NCBI RefSeq assembly: GCF_030052815.1
Contig: NC_079493.1
Location: 124,320,394 to 124,384,393, forward strand
DNA: 64,000 nucleotides
Source: Hevea brasiliensis
Lineage: Eukaryota; Streptophyta; Magnoliopsida; Malpighiales; Euphorbiaceae
Direction: 5' to 3'
Made by a program: the position numbers and the translations under genes. Each line of letters starts with the position of its first letter. Position 1 is the first letter of the stretch. The notes under the pieces are model-generated. The model had not been told where the DNA came from, did not search any database, and saw nothing but the letters and a program-made list of their open reading frames with translations. Below are positions 22,737 through 34,838 of this stretch, piece after piece.

Positions 22737-23850
22737 ATGCGTAGAAGGTGAGAGCGCCATCGCACTGTAGCAGATGTGCCTGACGAGGTGTCAAGACAGA
22801 TGAGGCGCCCGCCAGGAGGCGGGTAGGAGGCCTAGAGCTGCTCAAGTAGAAGAGCTACCCACGCTCAAGACGATCTTTCATGGCACAGGTCCCATGGACC
22901 CCATGGCGCCTACTCTAGGGTTCTGCAGAGAACCATCGACATGATGGCGCAGTATATGGTCCACCCTCCACAGCAGCAGCAGTCCACCGCACCAAGAGGG
23001 GAACCTTACAAACAGATCATAAATTTTAAGAAGTTGGTGCCTGGTACCTATGATGTGTCAGACGATGCATATCGGTTTTGGATTCTATGCCGCAGAGCAG
23101 AGTCTGATTGGCCTGATAGAAGATTGATAGAATGTATGCAGCACGTCATGGGGCCCATGCCTAGGCAATGGATGAATGACTACGTGTTACCCCGGATGGA
23201 GGGTTTGACATGGGCTCAGTTTGTGGAACTTTTTATCAATCGGTTTGTGCCAGAAAGCTTCAGAGATCAGAAGCAGTGGGCCTTTGAGGCCTTAAGACAG
23301 AATGGCAGGTCTGTAGATGAATATGCTACAGAATTTCTGGAATTGAGTGGATATGCCCCTACAGCAGTATCTACAGAGACTATGAAGGTGAAAAGATTCC
23401 TAAAGGGGCTTGACAGAGGTATGCGAACTCAGCCATGATGTCGGATCGCCTTTTGATGTGGTGGTTGATCGAGCTGCAGATTGAGATTAGCTATCTTTGT
23501 GGATGACAAATGGAAGAGCAAAGAAAAACAGAGCGAGGGTTCCTCGTGTCCCTTCCATGGGTACTCGGACGGTGGTGGCCGTGGTAATTACAGAGGAAAG
23601 GGTAGGAGTAAGAGAAGTGGTTTCGAGATCGACCACGAGGATCTGCACTGTGGTACGGATCCAGCAGTGGTAACAGTTCGGGGTACAGTAGTTCTGGGTC
23701 TGGTTCAGGATCCTCCTTGGCACCTTGTGCACAGTGTGGAAGAGGACATTCAGGACCTTGTTTGATGGGATCAGGAGTATGCTTCAGGTGTGGCCAACCG
23801 GGTCACTTTGCTAGAGAATGCCCCATGTTCAGCGAGCCACAGATGGGGTC
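22737..23850 (+). pseudogene. gag of Element 2 (frame-shifted)
   Basis: The start ATG at 22737 is at the same place as in Element 1, but the frame closes after three further codons because of a small deletion; more 1-5-base losses follow at 22790-22920. The capsid domain is open at 22941-23438 (block QWAFEALRQNGRSVDEYATE visible), then shifts frame after 23430. The CCHC knuckle CFRCGQPGHFAREC lies at about 23780-23821 and is intact. Element 1 lacks most of these deletions and Element 2 lacks most of the stops of Element 1, so the family's ancestral gag was open. Whether this copy is really broken depends on base accuracy here. Confidence 0.85.
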
Positions 23851-26800
23851 ACGTGGTTACATTGCAAATGTTCCGCCGATTGTATCCGGTGCTTCCAACA
23901 TGGCAGCAATGGATTCAACAGGGCCGAGGACAAGGGGGACGTGGATTTGGAGGCAGATCAGGAGGTAGAAGTCAGTATCAGGGTTCTGCCACTCAGGGTA
24001 GGGGTCAAGCTCGGGTTTTCACCCTGACCCACCAGGATGCTCAAGCTTCAAATGCAGTTGTGGCAGGTATTCTTCTAGTATGTTCTTATGAGGCTCGTGT
24101 TTTGATAGATCCGGGTGCTACGCACTCATTTGTCTCCCCTGTGTTTGCCATGAGGTTGGGTAGAAACCCTACAACCTTAGAATGCCCTTTGTCGGTAGCT
24201 ACCCCACTTAGTGACAACATAGATGTAGACATGGTATTTCCGGGCAGCCCAGTGGTAGTGGATGGAAAGATCCTCCCAGCAGACTTGGTTCCTCTACCAG
24301 TAATGGATTTTGATGTAATCCTGGGGATGGACTGGTTGGCAACTCATTATGCCACCTTAGACTGCAGGAACAAAAAGGTATACTTCCACATACCTGGTGT
24401 GGAAGAGTTTAGCTTTGATGGTGACAGGAGCGTGGCTCCATCTAATTTGGTGTCAGCCATTAGTGCCAGAAAAATGTTGAGGCGTGGATGCCACGGGTAT
24501 TGGGCATTGGTGAGAGATACATCGGTCGAATGTGTCGGCATGGAAAATGTTCTGTTGTCGGAGAATTCATGGATGTCTTCCTGAAGAGCTTCGGGGTTGC
24601 CACGAGAAGGGAATAGAGTTCTGCATTGATGTTATTAGGGTACAAATCCCATATCGATGCCACCTTACAGGATGGCACCAGTGAATTGAAAGAGTCAAGG
24701 AGCAACTACAGGAGCTCTTGGACAAGGGTTTCATACGTCCGAGCACTTCACCCTGGGTGCTCCTGTTCTATTTGTGAGAAAGAAGGAGGGGTCATTGAGG
24801 TTGTGTATCGACTACAGACAGCTGAACAAGGTGACTGTGAAGAACAAGTATCCACTTCCTCGGATCGATGATTTGTTTGATCAGCTCCAAGGAGCTAGAT
24901 TCTTTTCCAAGATAGACCTGCGGTCAGGCTACCATCAATTGAGAATCAGGAATGAGGACGTGTCCAAAACGGCTTTCAGGACAAGATATGGTCATTATGA
25001 GTTCTTGGTGATGTCTTTTGGACTCACTAATGCACCAGCAGCCTTCATGGACTTGATGAACAGGGTGTTCAAGCCATTTTTGGACCGTTTTGTCATCGTA
25101 TTCATAGATGACATTCTGGTATACTCTCGGACCGAGGAAGAACACGTGTGGCACTTGAGGATGGTATTGCAGACTTTGAGGGAGCACCAGCTATACGCCA
25201 AATTTTCGAAATGTGAATTTTGGCTAGAAAGCATCTCATTCTTGGGACACGTGGTTTCAAGTGACGGTATTCAAGTGGATCCCAAGAAAATTGAAGCTGT
25301 AACTGATTGGCTTAGGCCTACAACAGTCACTGAGGTGCGAAGTTTTCTGGGTTTAGCTGGCTACTACAGGCGTTTTGTGCAAGATTTCTCCAGGATAGCG
25401 GCTCCCCTAACTAAGTTGACCAGGAAGAATGTTCCATTCATTTGGACAGATGACGTGAGGTGAGTTTCGTAAGCTCAAGGAGTGTCTAACCACTGCCCCT
25501 GTGTTGACACTACCTGTGAGTGGTGAAGGATACGCCGTGTACTGTGACGCCTCCAGAGTTGGCCTAGGGTGTGTTTTGATGCAGAATGGAAAGGTAGTGG
25601 CTTATGCTTCAAGGCAGCTGAAGAGGCATGAGCAGAACTACCCCACCCATGATTTGGAAATGGCGGCTGTAGTCTTTGCACTTAAAATCTGGAGACACTA
25701 CCATGCGGTGAAGTGTGCGAGATATACACCGACCACAAGAGTTTAAAGTACATCTTCCAACAGAGGGATTTAAACTTGAGACAGAGGAGATGGATGGAGC
25801 TTACGAAAGACTATGATTGCACCATCCAAGGTACCACCTGGAAGGCCAATGTTGTGGCAGATGCCTTGGAGCGTAAAATCTTACGCGCTTTGGCGCACAT
25901 TTCACAGAGAAAAGACCATTGATTCAGAAGTACATGAGTTGATGGATCAAGGTCTAATACTAGATGTTTCAGATGAGGGTGAATTGTTTGCTAACTTTTC
26001 AGTGAGGCGAGACTTGAGTGACAGAGTTAGAGATTCACAGCAGAGAGACCAACAATTGATGAAGATCATAGAAATAGTACAAAGAAGCTGAAGGTGGTGA
26101 GTTAGGATTTTCCAATGATGGCGCCCTAGTGCAAGGTTCTAGGATATGTGTGCCCGATGTGGACAACCTCAGGAATGAAATCATGCAAGAGGCACACTAT
26201 ACACTGTACAGTATCCACCCAGGTTCCACCAAGATGTACCATGATGTGAAAGATAGCTACTGGTGGAATGGCATGAAGAGAGACATAGCAGACTTTGTGT
26301 CCAAGTGCTTGACTTGTCAGAAGGTGAAGTTTGAACACCAGAGACCGTCAGGGAAGCTGCAAGAGCTCCCTATCCCAGAATGGAAGTGGGAAATGATTAC
26401 TATTGATTTTGTGACTGGGTTGCCTCGTACCACGCGAGGATATGACTCGATATGGGTAATTGTAGACCGCTTGACCAAATCAGCTCACTTATTACCTGTA
26501 AAGACTACATACTCTGTGGCACAGTATGCCCGGCTCTACATTCGAGAAATAGTCAGATTGCATGGAGTTCCGGCTTCCATAATATCTGACAGAGGGCCCC
26601 AGTTCACTTCTCGGTTTTGGAGAAAGTTGCAGGAGGCACTTGGCACACAATTGAACTTCGATCTGACCTTCCACCCTCGTAGACGGACAAATCCGAAAGG
26701 ACGATCCAAACACTGGAAGACATGCTTCGCATGAGTGTCTTGAATTTTGGAGGTCAGTGGGATGAGCAGCTAGCTCGTGGAGTTTGCCTACAACAACGAT

Positions 26801-27439
26801 TATCACTCCAAAGATAGGGTTGGCACCCTATGAGGCATTATATGGAAGAAAGTGTAGGTCTCCTCTGTGTTGGACAGAAATGGGGGAAGCGAAAGTGCAT
26901 GATGTAGACCTAGTACAGTACACTTCAGAGGTAGTTCCTTTAATCAGGGAACGACTGAGGACAGCTTTTAGTAGGCAGAAGAGTTATGCAGACCCCAGAC
27001 GGAGGGATGTGGAGTTTGCAGTGGGCGACTATGTATTCCTGAAGGTTTCTCCAATGAAGGGAGTCATGAGATTTGGAAAGAAGGGCAAGTTGGCACCTCG
27101 GTATATCGGACCTTTTGAGGTTCTTGATAGAGTGGAGCGATTGCTCACGGTTGGAGCTACCACCCAACCTTTCTCACGTTCATCCGTGTTTCACATCTCC
27201 ATGCTCGGAAATACATTCTGATCCTTCTCATGTCTTTGCAATAGGATGTGATAGAGCTAAAAGAGAACTTGACATTTGAGGAGCAGCCTGTAGCCATAGT
27301 GGACTACCAAGTGAGACAACTGAGATCCAAACAGATCCCTATGGTTAAGGTTTTGTGGAGGAGTCAGTCAGTGGAAGAGTGCACCTGGGAGTCAGAGCGG
27401 GACATGCGTAGCAAGTACCCTTACTTGTTCAATGCATAA
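23851..27439 (+). pseudogene. pol of Element 2: protease, RT, RNase H, integrase, chromodomain (frame-shifted)
   Basis: Protease keeps its catalytic motif LIDPGATHSF (Asp codon at 24118). There are frame shifts between protease and RT (24550-24770). RT is open from 24774 with FIDD at 25101-25112. Another shift lies at 25455, then RNase H with the intact [10 protein letters not shown] motif, shifts at 25700 and 25830-25910, integrase with HHCC finger and SDRGPQF core (26129-26690), shifts at 26685 and 26790, and a chromodomain at 27275-27433 ending at TAA 27437. All catalytic residues I can locate are present; only small indels break the frame. Confidence 0.88.
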
Positions 27440-27489
27440 TCATGTGTTTTATTCTGCCTTGTGTAAAAATTCGAGGACGAATTTTCTGT

Positions 27490-27502
27490 AAGGGGGGAAG
27501 AA
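27490..27502 (+). other. Polypurine tract of Element 2
   Basis: AAGGGGGGAAGAA directly before the 3' LTR. Confidence 0.88.
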
Positions 27503-30004
27503 TGTAACACCCCAAATTTTATTATTTATGAGTATTTTTGATATTTTAATTTTATTTAAATTTTAGGAATTTTTTTGAGATTTTTCGGATTTTAAAAATC
27601 GGGTTCGATTTTCCGAAAATATAAACTTTGATGATTTTTAAAAATTAATTTAAAGACCACGTGGCAAAACTAAAAATATATTTGGAGTCTACGTATTTTT
27701 CTGAATTTTACGGAATTTTTTCAAAATTTTTGGACCTCGTTTTCGGTCCCGAGGCAGAGTAAAAATTCAAAATTTTGTATTTCGAATCGAACCGGCCGAA
27801 TCGAACCGGACCGGATCGGACCGGTCGAATCGAACCGGCTCCCTTTCCTTTTTCTTCTCGAGGGCGCGTCGTCCGTCTCGTTTCTCTTTCTTTTCTCTCT
27901 CCTCTCCTCCCTGCTGCCGCTTCCGATTTCTCGGCCAATCCGGCCGATCCGGCCACCGATTGGACCGGGTCTTGTGTCTAAAATCATCTACTCGGCGAGA
28001 GCTTTCCATAGACACCAAGAACGCCGAAATCCATGGAGCGGTTTGTCCGATTTTTGCTCGGGAAGATTTTAGCCAATTTTCGACTTTTGGGCTAGATTTC
28101 TCGAAAACCGTGAATCCCACGAGGAAACCGAGGCCACCAGCACGCTCCATTCGTCGAGAGCTTCGCAACGACATAAATTTCGAATTTTTCCGACACCGTT
28201 TTTCGGTGGGTCTCACGGAACTTCGCAGTGTAATTTCGAGCATTAAATGAGCTTAGAAAATTCTGAAAAATTTATGTGCTAACCCCCGTGTTATGGGCTT
28301 CGTGTAGGTATCCTCGATTCGCGGAAATTCGACAGTTGACCGGCTCTGCAAATTTCGGGCCGCATGCACTGGACCGGAAAAGTCTCGAATTGGGCCGAGG
28401 TTTTGGCTAGCCCCCATTGTCGACGCCCCAGCGTCCTCAAGTCGAGAATCGGCAAAGGTAAACCAGAACCTAGTTTTAACGAAATTTTAAATTGCTTAAA
28501 TAGTAATAAAAATCCAAAAAATATTATTGGTAGCGTATAAAAATACGCTTCATTTTGCAATAGCTTAGAAATATTCCTAAGGACCGCGGTGAAAAGTTTA
28601 ATAATTTTTAGAGCTTGTTTGTGCAGTTATTGAAAAAATTATCAATAAGAATGACTAAATTGATATTTTGAGGATTGTTATGGAAGATATATGTGATGGG
28701 CCCAGGAGGGGCTGTGTGATATGATTGAACTGTTGATGTATGGATTGTGAGTATAGAAGTGCGTTTTTAGCCCTTTTGCAGGTTGGGTAGGTCCTAGGTA
28801 TAGGGGAGACTCTGCCGGATTTTCGGTACGACTTAGGACGTAATTGGTCTTTTTCTTTATTTGTATTGAGTCAGATTGTATTAAATAAATGTAATATGAT
28901 TGTCAGGTGAGCCGGGACAGCCTTCTTCCTCCGCCCAGCCGCCACAGTAATTTGTCGTCAAGTCTGTGAGTAAAATATTAATTTTAATTATAATTTCGAT
29001 ATTATTATATGTTCAGCATGCCCATGAATCACTTATATGCATATATTTATGTAGTTAAACTCTAGGCACGATTTATGTTGCATTCATAACTGTTGATGTA
29101 CCATGGATGTTGTTGTGGTAATTTGGAGCAGTGTGCGTGCGTTGGCGTGCGTGTGATGTGGTGTGGACTATGGATAGGACGGGGTAGTCACGGCTTGAGT
29201 AATTCGCTGGGACCCGTTCCTTCGAGGGGTAGTCACGGCTTGAGTAATTCTGGGACCTCGATTTGGTTATTAAGTGGAAGTCCGAGCTTGAGTAATTCGG
29301 CACGGGTTGGATTTAAGAGAGTGTATAGGGATCACCCCATATGTTATGATTGATACTACAGGGTGTGTGAGTGCTCCAAATTACCTTTTTGATGTTATGA
29401 TGTGAAAATGTTGTGTATGTTGCATTTCACTCTACATGTTGCATTAGTTTCAGATAGTTATAGAGATTATAGTTAAGATTGATATTTTACTCTCTGAGTC
29501 GAACGCTCACTCCTGTTCAAAAATTTTTACAGGCCACAGGAGGATATTTTGTTCAGGTTAACTCGCTTTTTACCTCGCAGGTTGTTTATCAATATTGTGT
29601 AATTTTAATTACTCCTAGAATTTCCGCATGTGTTAGCAGTAATTATTTGAAATTGGTCTGTAATATTATATTCATGTTGGACCTGTAAACTTAATATTTT
29701 AAGTCTGTTTGATGGATTGGATGAGGGAGCTGAGCTCCCATTTATTATTATGTTGATGAGTATGTGGAGGGTGAGCTGAGCTCCCCAATGGATTGTTTAT
29801 TGTGTTTACAGGTCGGGTGAGTCGAAAACTCTCCGTTGGAAAGTCCATTTTATGGCCGGACTCTGTCCGTTTGTTTTCTTGATATTGGGCCCAAATGGGC
29901 CTTAGAGTTGGGTTAATGAATAGTTAAGGCTTACTACGGGCCTCGAGGGCTTTAGGCTGGCCCAGGTCCTAGTGCCGGTCCGGCCCATAGGTTGGGTCGT
30001 GACA
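27503..30004 (+). repeat. 3' LTR of Element 2
   Basis: 2502 bp, aligned end to end with 20006-22509. Mostly near-identical, but the GC-rich part (27850-27950) differs strongly and a patch at about 28455-28690 has many single-base differences (see findings). Three CTTGAGTAATTC-type motif units lie at 29191, 29236 and 29283. Confidence 0.92.
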
Positions 30005-30009
30005 TCAAA
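30005..30009. repeat. Target-site duplication of Element 2, right copy
   Basis: TCAAA, identical to 20001-20005. Removing the element and one copy rejoins TATCAAATATTC. Confidence 0.92.
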
Positions 30010-31164
30010 TATTCAATAGATGAGTTTTAAAAATTCAAAGATTAATTGATAGGTTTCATTAAACATTAGAAATTAAGTTGTGATTTATCCATTTTAAAAC
30101 CATACAATTTTAGATTTTTTTTTTCTCAAACTAGTGCAATAGATATCTTATAAATAGAAATTCTAAAACTTTGATCATTTAATTTGCCATTAAAAGTTTA
30201 TTTGACATTGCGATTTGAGTTATTTTAAAAAGAAAATATTTTCTTAAATATATTAATTTGAGCATTAAAAATTAAATTAAAAAAAATTTTACATATTTTA
30301 ATTATAAAAATATAAAAATAATAAAATAATTTTTTCTTTTTCGAATTGCATATAAAATATTTTTTTTTTCTCTAAAAAATGCTTTTCGAACCCTGAGTCT
30401 ACACTTCAGTTTCTACATTGTTACCATCCAACATGCTATCTCTCTTTCATTCATTTATTTATTTATGGGCAAGTGGGAAATGAAATTGACAAGCTTGACT
30501 ATAATTTATTGACTAAAGTTAGCATGATTAGTGGAACTGTTTATATACACTTTTATTATTATTTTTCAATAGTATTATTGACATTGCATATATTTTAATA
30601 TAAATATTTGATTTAATAATTATTAAATTAAATTACATATAAATTTTTTTAAGCAATTGTATGTAACGTGAAACTTATATAAATGCACCTTCAATTTAAT
30701 AGTATTTACTTGATTTATTTATTTATTATAATTAGTATAATTTATAATCAATAGTTGTTAATTATTTAATAAAAAATTGTCACTTTTTAATGTTAGTATG
30801 TTGAACGATCATTAAAAATATAATTTAATATATTATATTTTAATAAATTTTATAATGCTTTTTTAAAAATAAAAAATAGAAAGTACTACATTTAATTCCT
30901 TGTCTATATTTTTATTAAACAATATTTGTAATTACAAATATTATAATTATTTCAATTATTACTTTTAATAACCTAATAATTATATAATAAATTAAAATAA
31001 TTTTATCACATAAAAAAATTATTGAATTAGTTGTTAAAATATTAAATTTATTTAAGTTTTAATTTGGACGGTTTTGAATTAGAATGTGCCACGTAAAGCC
31101 GTAATCAAAAGCATTCATGTGAAGAGATGAGAATACACTAAAATCTCAAAAAGTAAAAGGTAAT
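30010..31164. other. AT-rich spacer with duplicate block B, extra copy
   Basis: No gene seen. About 30130-30560 aligns with 1265-1460 and with 31983-32250 (shared TTTATTTATGGGCAAGTGG-like and GACTATAATTTATTG-like landmarks), so this spacer segment exists three times in the window. Confidence 0.6.
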
Positions 31165-31500
31165 TTTTTCTAAAGTTCGTAACGAGAGTATTAGAGAAAA
31201 GGTAAGAGTGGTGTCAATTGAAGATAAGTTGAGAGAAGAAAAATTAAGGTGGTTTGATCATGTGAAGCGTAGACATATGGAGGCTCCAATTAGACAAGTA
31301 GAGCATATTAGGTTAGATGATAGAAAGAAAAAAGGGATAGATCTAAATTAATTTGAAGGAGAGTAGTACAATATGACTTAAAAATATTATATATTTTTAA
31401 AAATTTAACTCAAAATCATTCAAAGTGAAAAAAATGAATCTATATAATTGATCTCAAATTTTTAAGATAAAAATTTAATTAAATTAAGTGAGCTAAGTAT
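31165..31500 (+). mobile_element. LINE (non-LTR retrotransposon) fragment, RT C-terminus
   Basis: The plus strand encodes KVRNERIREKVRVVSIEDK and then LRWFDHVKRR..EAPIRQVE (about 31172-31310), the conserved end of the reverse-transcriptase ORF of plant LINEs that is often annotated as a retrotransposon protein. Stops and AT-rich decay follow, and a degenerate tail similar to the family's last 30 codons reaches about 31500. No 5' part and no clear poly-A tail with target duplication were found, so it is a dead-on-arrival or eroded insertion. Confidence 0.72.
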
Positions 31501-34500
31501 ATTTGATCTTAGTTATATTGTTTTATTTTAATTCTACCACACACTGTGGGGCTTAAGACAAGAACGAAATTGGTAGAATTGCATGTCTATTTATGTTATT
31601 GTTATGACAAGTCACATCCTATATATGTAGGATGACAGACAGGGGTGGCCACGGACTGCCATCGATTTCGACATTGCAATTTGGATTTAAAGGAATTGAA
31701 ATTAAAAGTATATATTTCAATTTAATTTTGATTAAATTTAATGATTGTTTTTTAAAATTATTTTTCAATTATAATTTTACATCAAATTAAATCAATTAAA
31801 TTTAATTTAACTAAAACTAATTTTAATAATTTTGACTCAATTTTAATTTTAATTTTAATTTCAATTTTAATTTTAATTTTAATTGATTTAATTTTTAATT
31901 CGAATTATAACAAGGTCTAATAATAAAGACTTATTTTTTGAATAATAATAAAAAAATTAAGTTATTTTTAAAACAATAAAATTGTAGATTTTTTTTTCTC
32001 AATTAGTGTAGCAGATATCTCACAAATTGAAATTCTAAAATTTTGATTATTAAGTTCACACTTTAGTTTTGCTTTATTAGTATTCAACGAACATCTTTCT
32101 TTCTTTCCTGTGATTTATTTAAGGGCACGTGGGCATTGAAATTAACAGTCTTGACTATAATTTATTGGCTGAAGTTCACATGATTACCATTGATGATTGA
32201 TATCTTGTAGTTGATGGCAAAGATATTTTTCAATTATTTGGTAAATATTAATTTTTTTTTCATAAATCTTATCCATAGAGGAAAAATAAAAGAGTTTAAT
32301 TATTTTTCATATTTTCAAGTAAAAAAAAGTGAAAAGAGAAAATTATAATATTTTTATTATTTTTATAATGAATAAATAAAATTATATTAAAAATAATTTT
32401 AATTTTTTATAAAAATATAATAAAAAATCACAATACCAAATTTAAATACTTATTCATTTCAATTTTTCATCAATTTAAATAAATTTTATATTATTTAAAT
32501 TTCAATTCCATTTTTTATTTGTATTATGATATTTAAGTTCTCTATTTAAGTATACAAATTGTATTATGACGTCACTAGTCTCTATTTCATTTAAAACATT
32601 TATTAGGTAGATAAAAAATTATATATTGTTATTGCAGCTTAGATACGTCGTTATTCGTACGTCATTCTTCACACCTATTATAAATTAAAAAATTTCCTTA
32701 GTTTTCGCCTAATAACTAGTTAATGAAATTTTAACAATAATTATAGTTAGATAAAACAATACAATTTTAGAATATTATTTCACAAATTATTAATACGGTA
32801 ATAGATCTCAAAAATATATATATAAATTTAAAAATTTTGATCATTTTATTTCTCATTGACTCTACATTTTAGTTTTTTTTTAATATAAATTTAAAGATTT
32901 TTCTTACAGTTTTTTTTGATATTTTAAATTATAATAAAATTTATTTCTTAAAAAATTTTTTAATTTTAAACACATTTTGATCCTTAAATTATTATATTAT
33001 AAAATAATTAAATATCTCAAAATATTTTATTTTTTAGTAATAATAATATAAGGACTTATTCTCTGTCCCATTATAATAAATGAAAGTTTTTTATATCAGT
33101 TTATTTATTAAAATTAAGAAAGTATTAATTTTTTTTAATTTTACCTTTATTTAATATTATTTTTAATGTATTTTCTCTTTTTAACATTTTTTTATATTTT
33201 AATAATAATATAAGAATATTTTAATTAATTATTATTTTATAAAAATGACACTATTTAATTAATTATTTATCATTTTTTAAAAAATTAAAAAATTATTGAA
33301 ATAGGATAAAGAAAAATTTTATTTTATAACTTTGTAAAAATCTGAATATATTTAAAGATTATTCTTAAATTTTTTTTTTCTTAATAAACGGAAGTGGGAT
33401 TGGTTGCGTAGACACATTATGTTGTTTTTAATATGATTGCACATGACGCTCTGCAAGTCAACCAGTGGCAGATGCGGCAGGCCCAACAATCATAACCAAT
33501 AGTTGCTAAATGAAATGGGTTGGTCCGGTCGAGGACGACTTGTGGCTAAGGGCTAACCAGCTGGTGAAACTGAAACGTCAACCCTAACCCTATTCCAAGA
33601 TGATGTACGAGGTTTTAATTCAAAACATTAAAAAAATTACTCATATCTTTTATAATTAATTAAATAAATTATTTAATAACTTATTTTATAATTAAAATGT
33701 TTTGATATGATTTATTAAATTATTTTATAATAAGATTAATTTTTTATTATTATAAATAAATATTTTTCTAGATATTTATTTAATTTTAGTTAAAAAAAAT
33801 CATTGCTTTCCGTTTGAATAATAATTAGAAAGTAAAATTTTTATTATAAGAAAAAATAGTAGAAAATAATTTAAAAATCTATTTTCTATTTTTAAATGTT
33901 AGTTAAATTATAAAAAAAATTAGATATAATTTTAATTGTAGAAAAAACTAGTTTTTTTAGTGTTTAAGTTCTTTATTTAAAAAACAGACGTATTAGTAAA
34001 TAACTGAAGAGTTTAGAGCTTTCCTAATCAAGAATCTGAGCAGCTCTAATGTTTGATTGTGCTTCAATAGAAATCCAAATTTCAATAAAGCAAACCAGTA
34101 GAAACATATCAAGAATTAATGTATGCCATCATTTATTAGAAAAATTATCAATTTAATATTGATAAGTGATAGTTGATAATTATTAATTATTTAATAAAAA
34201 TAACTCTTATAAGTTGGCGTATGTTTTCTTTTTCATATATATATATATATATATAATGAAAATAAACGAGTCATCGAAATTGAAAAAATTATGAAATTGT
34301 GAAAATTAATTTTAAGATGGTTCTTAGTCTTAAATTATCATAATAAAGATAAATGTTTAAATCCCATTATATGTTTGTTTAATTACACTTGCGTATATTT
34401 GATCTTAACTATCTTGTTTTGTTTTTATTCTACCACACTGCGAGAGTCAAGTCAAGAACTGGGTGCGTAGAAATACATATCTACGCATGTGATTATAATT

Positions 34501-34638
34501 CGAAGGCACATTGTACTACAAAAATGCAAATTTCAGAGAAAAAAATAAAAAAATTATCAAAAAGATGATAGACTTATTTACAGAATAATGTAAAAAAAAA
34601 AAATCTTATTTCTAAAAAATGAGATTAATTGAGACAGT
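31501..34638. other. AT-rich intergenic spacer
   Basis: No gene seen. It includes a degenerate (AATTTT)n tract at about 31790-31890, duplicate block B-D copy 2 (31980-33600) and a (TA)n run near 34234-34254. Confidence 0.7.
31980..33600 (+). repeat. Diverged duplicate block B-D, copy 2
   Basis: Collinear with about 1258-3345: GATTTATTTAAGGGCACGTGG at 32113, the TTTTGATCCTTAAATTATTA stretch near 32985, and GGCAGGCCCAACAATCA near 33476 followed by AAATGAAATGGGT. Copy 2 is about 0.5 kb shorter. Confidence 0.5.
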
Positions 34639-34838
34639 AATTGAAAACTTGCCTTATGTCAATTAAAGTCAGCTATCATTTATCACATTAATTGAGACAC
34701 TCAACGCATTGAAATCTCACCAACCGAATTCCTGTATCAACTTAATTTTTTGGATGCTCTCCCGTCAACACCCTTCAATAATAAGGTACGTAAAAAATTG
34801 CCTTTATATATATTTTATTATTATGACAAGGTGTACAT
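34639..34838 (+). repeat. Diverged duplicate block A, copy 2
   Basis: Aligns with 454-655 in the same orientation but lies on the other side of block B-D, so the order of the two blocks differs between the copies. Confidence 0.6.

Larger units (their letters stand above)
20006..30004 (+). mobile_element. Ty3/gypsy chromovirus Element 2 (Tekay/Del-like), full length
   Basis: A 10.0-kb copy of the same family as Element 1, with LTRs of 2504 and 2502 bp, tRNA-Met primer site, gag, pol with C-terminal chromodomain, purine tract and perfect 5-bp target duplication. The LTR pair is almost identical over long stretches (3 differences in the first 240 bp; 2 in a 150-bp sample near 21190), indicating a young insertion. 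Even so, gag and pol carry several small deletions and frame shifts. These may be true damage or consensus errors in a repeat that is hard to polish. Few stops of the deamination type are present, unlike Element 1. Confidence 0.95.
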
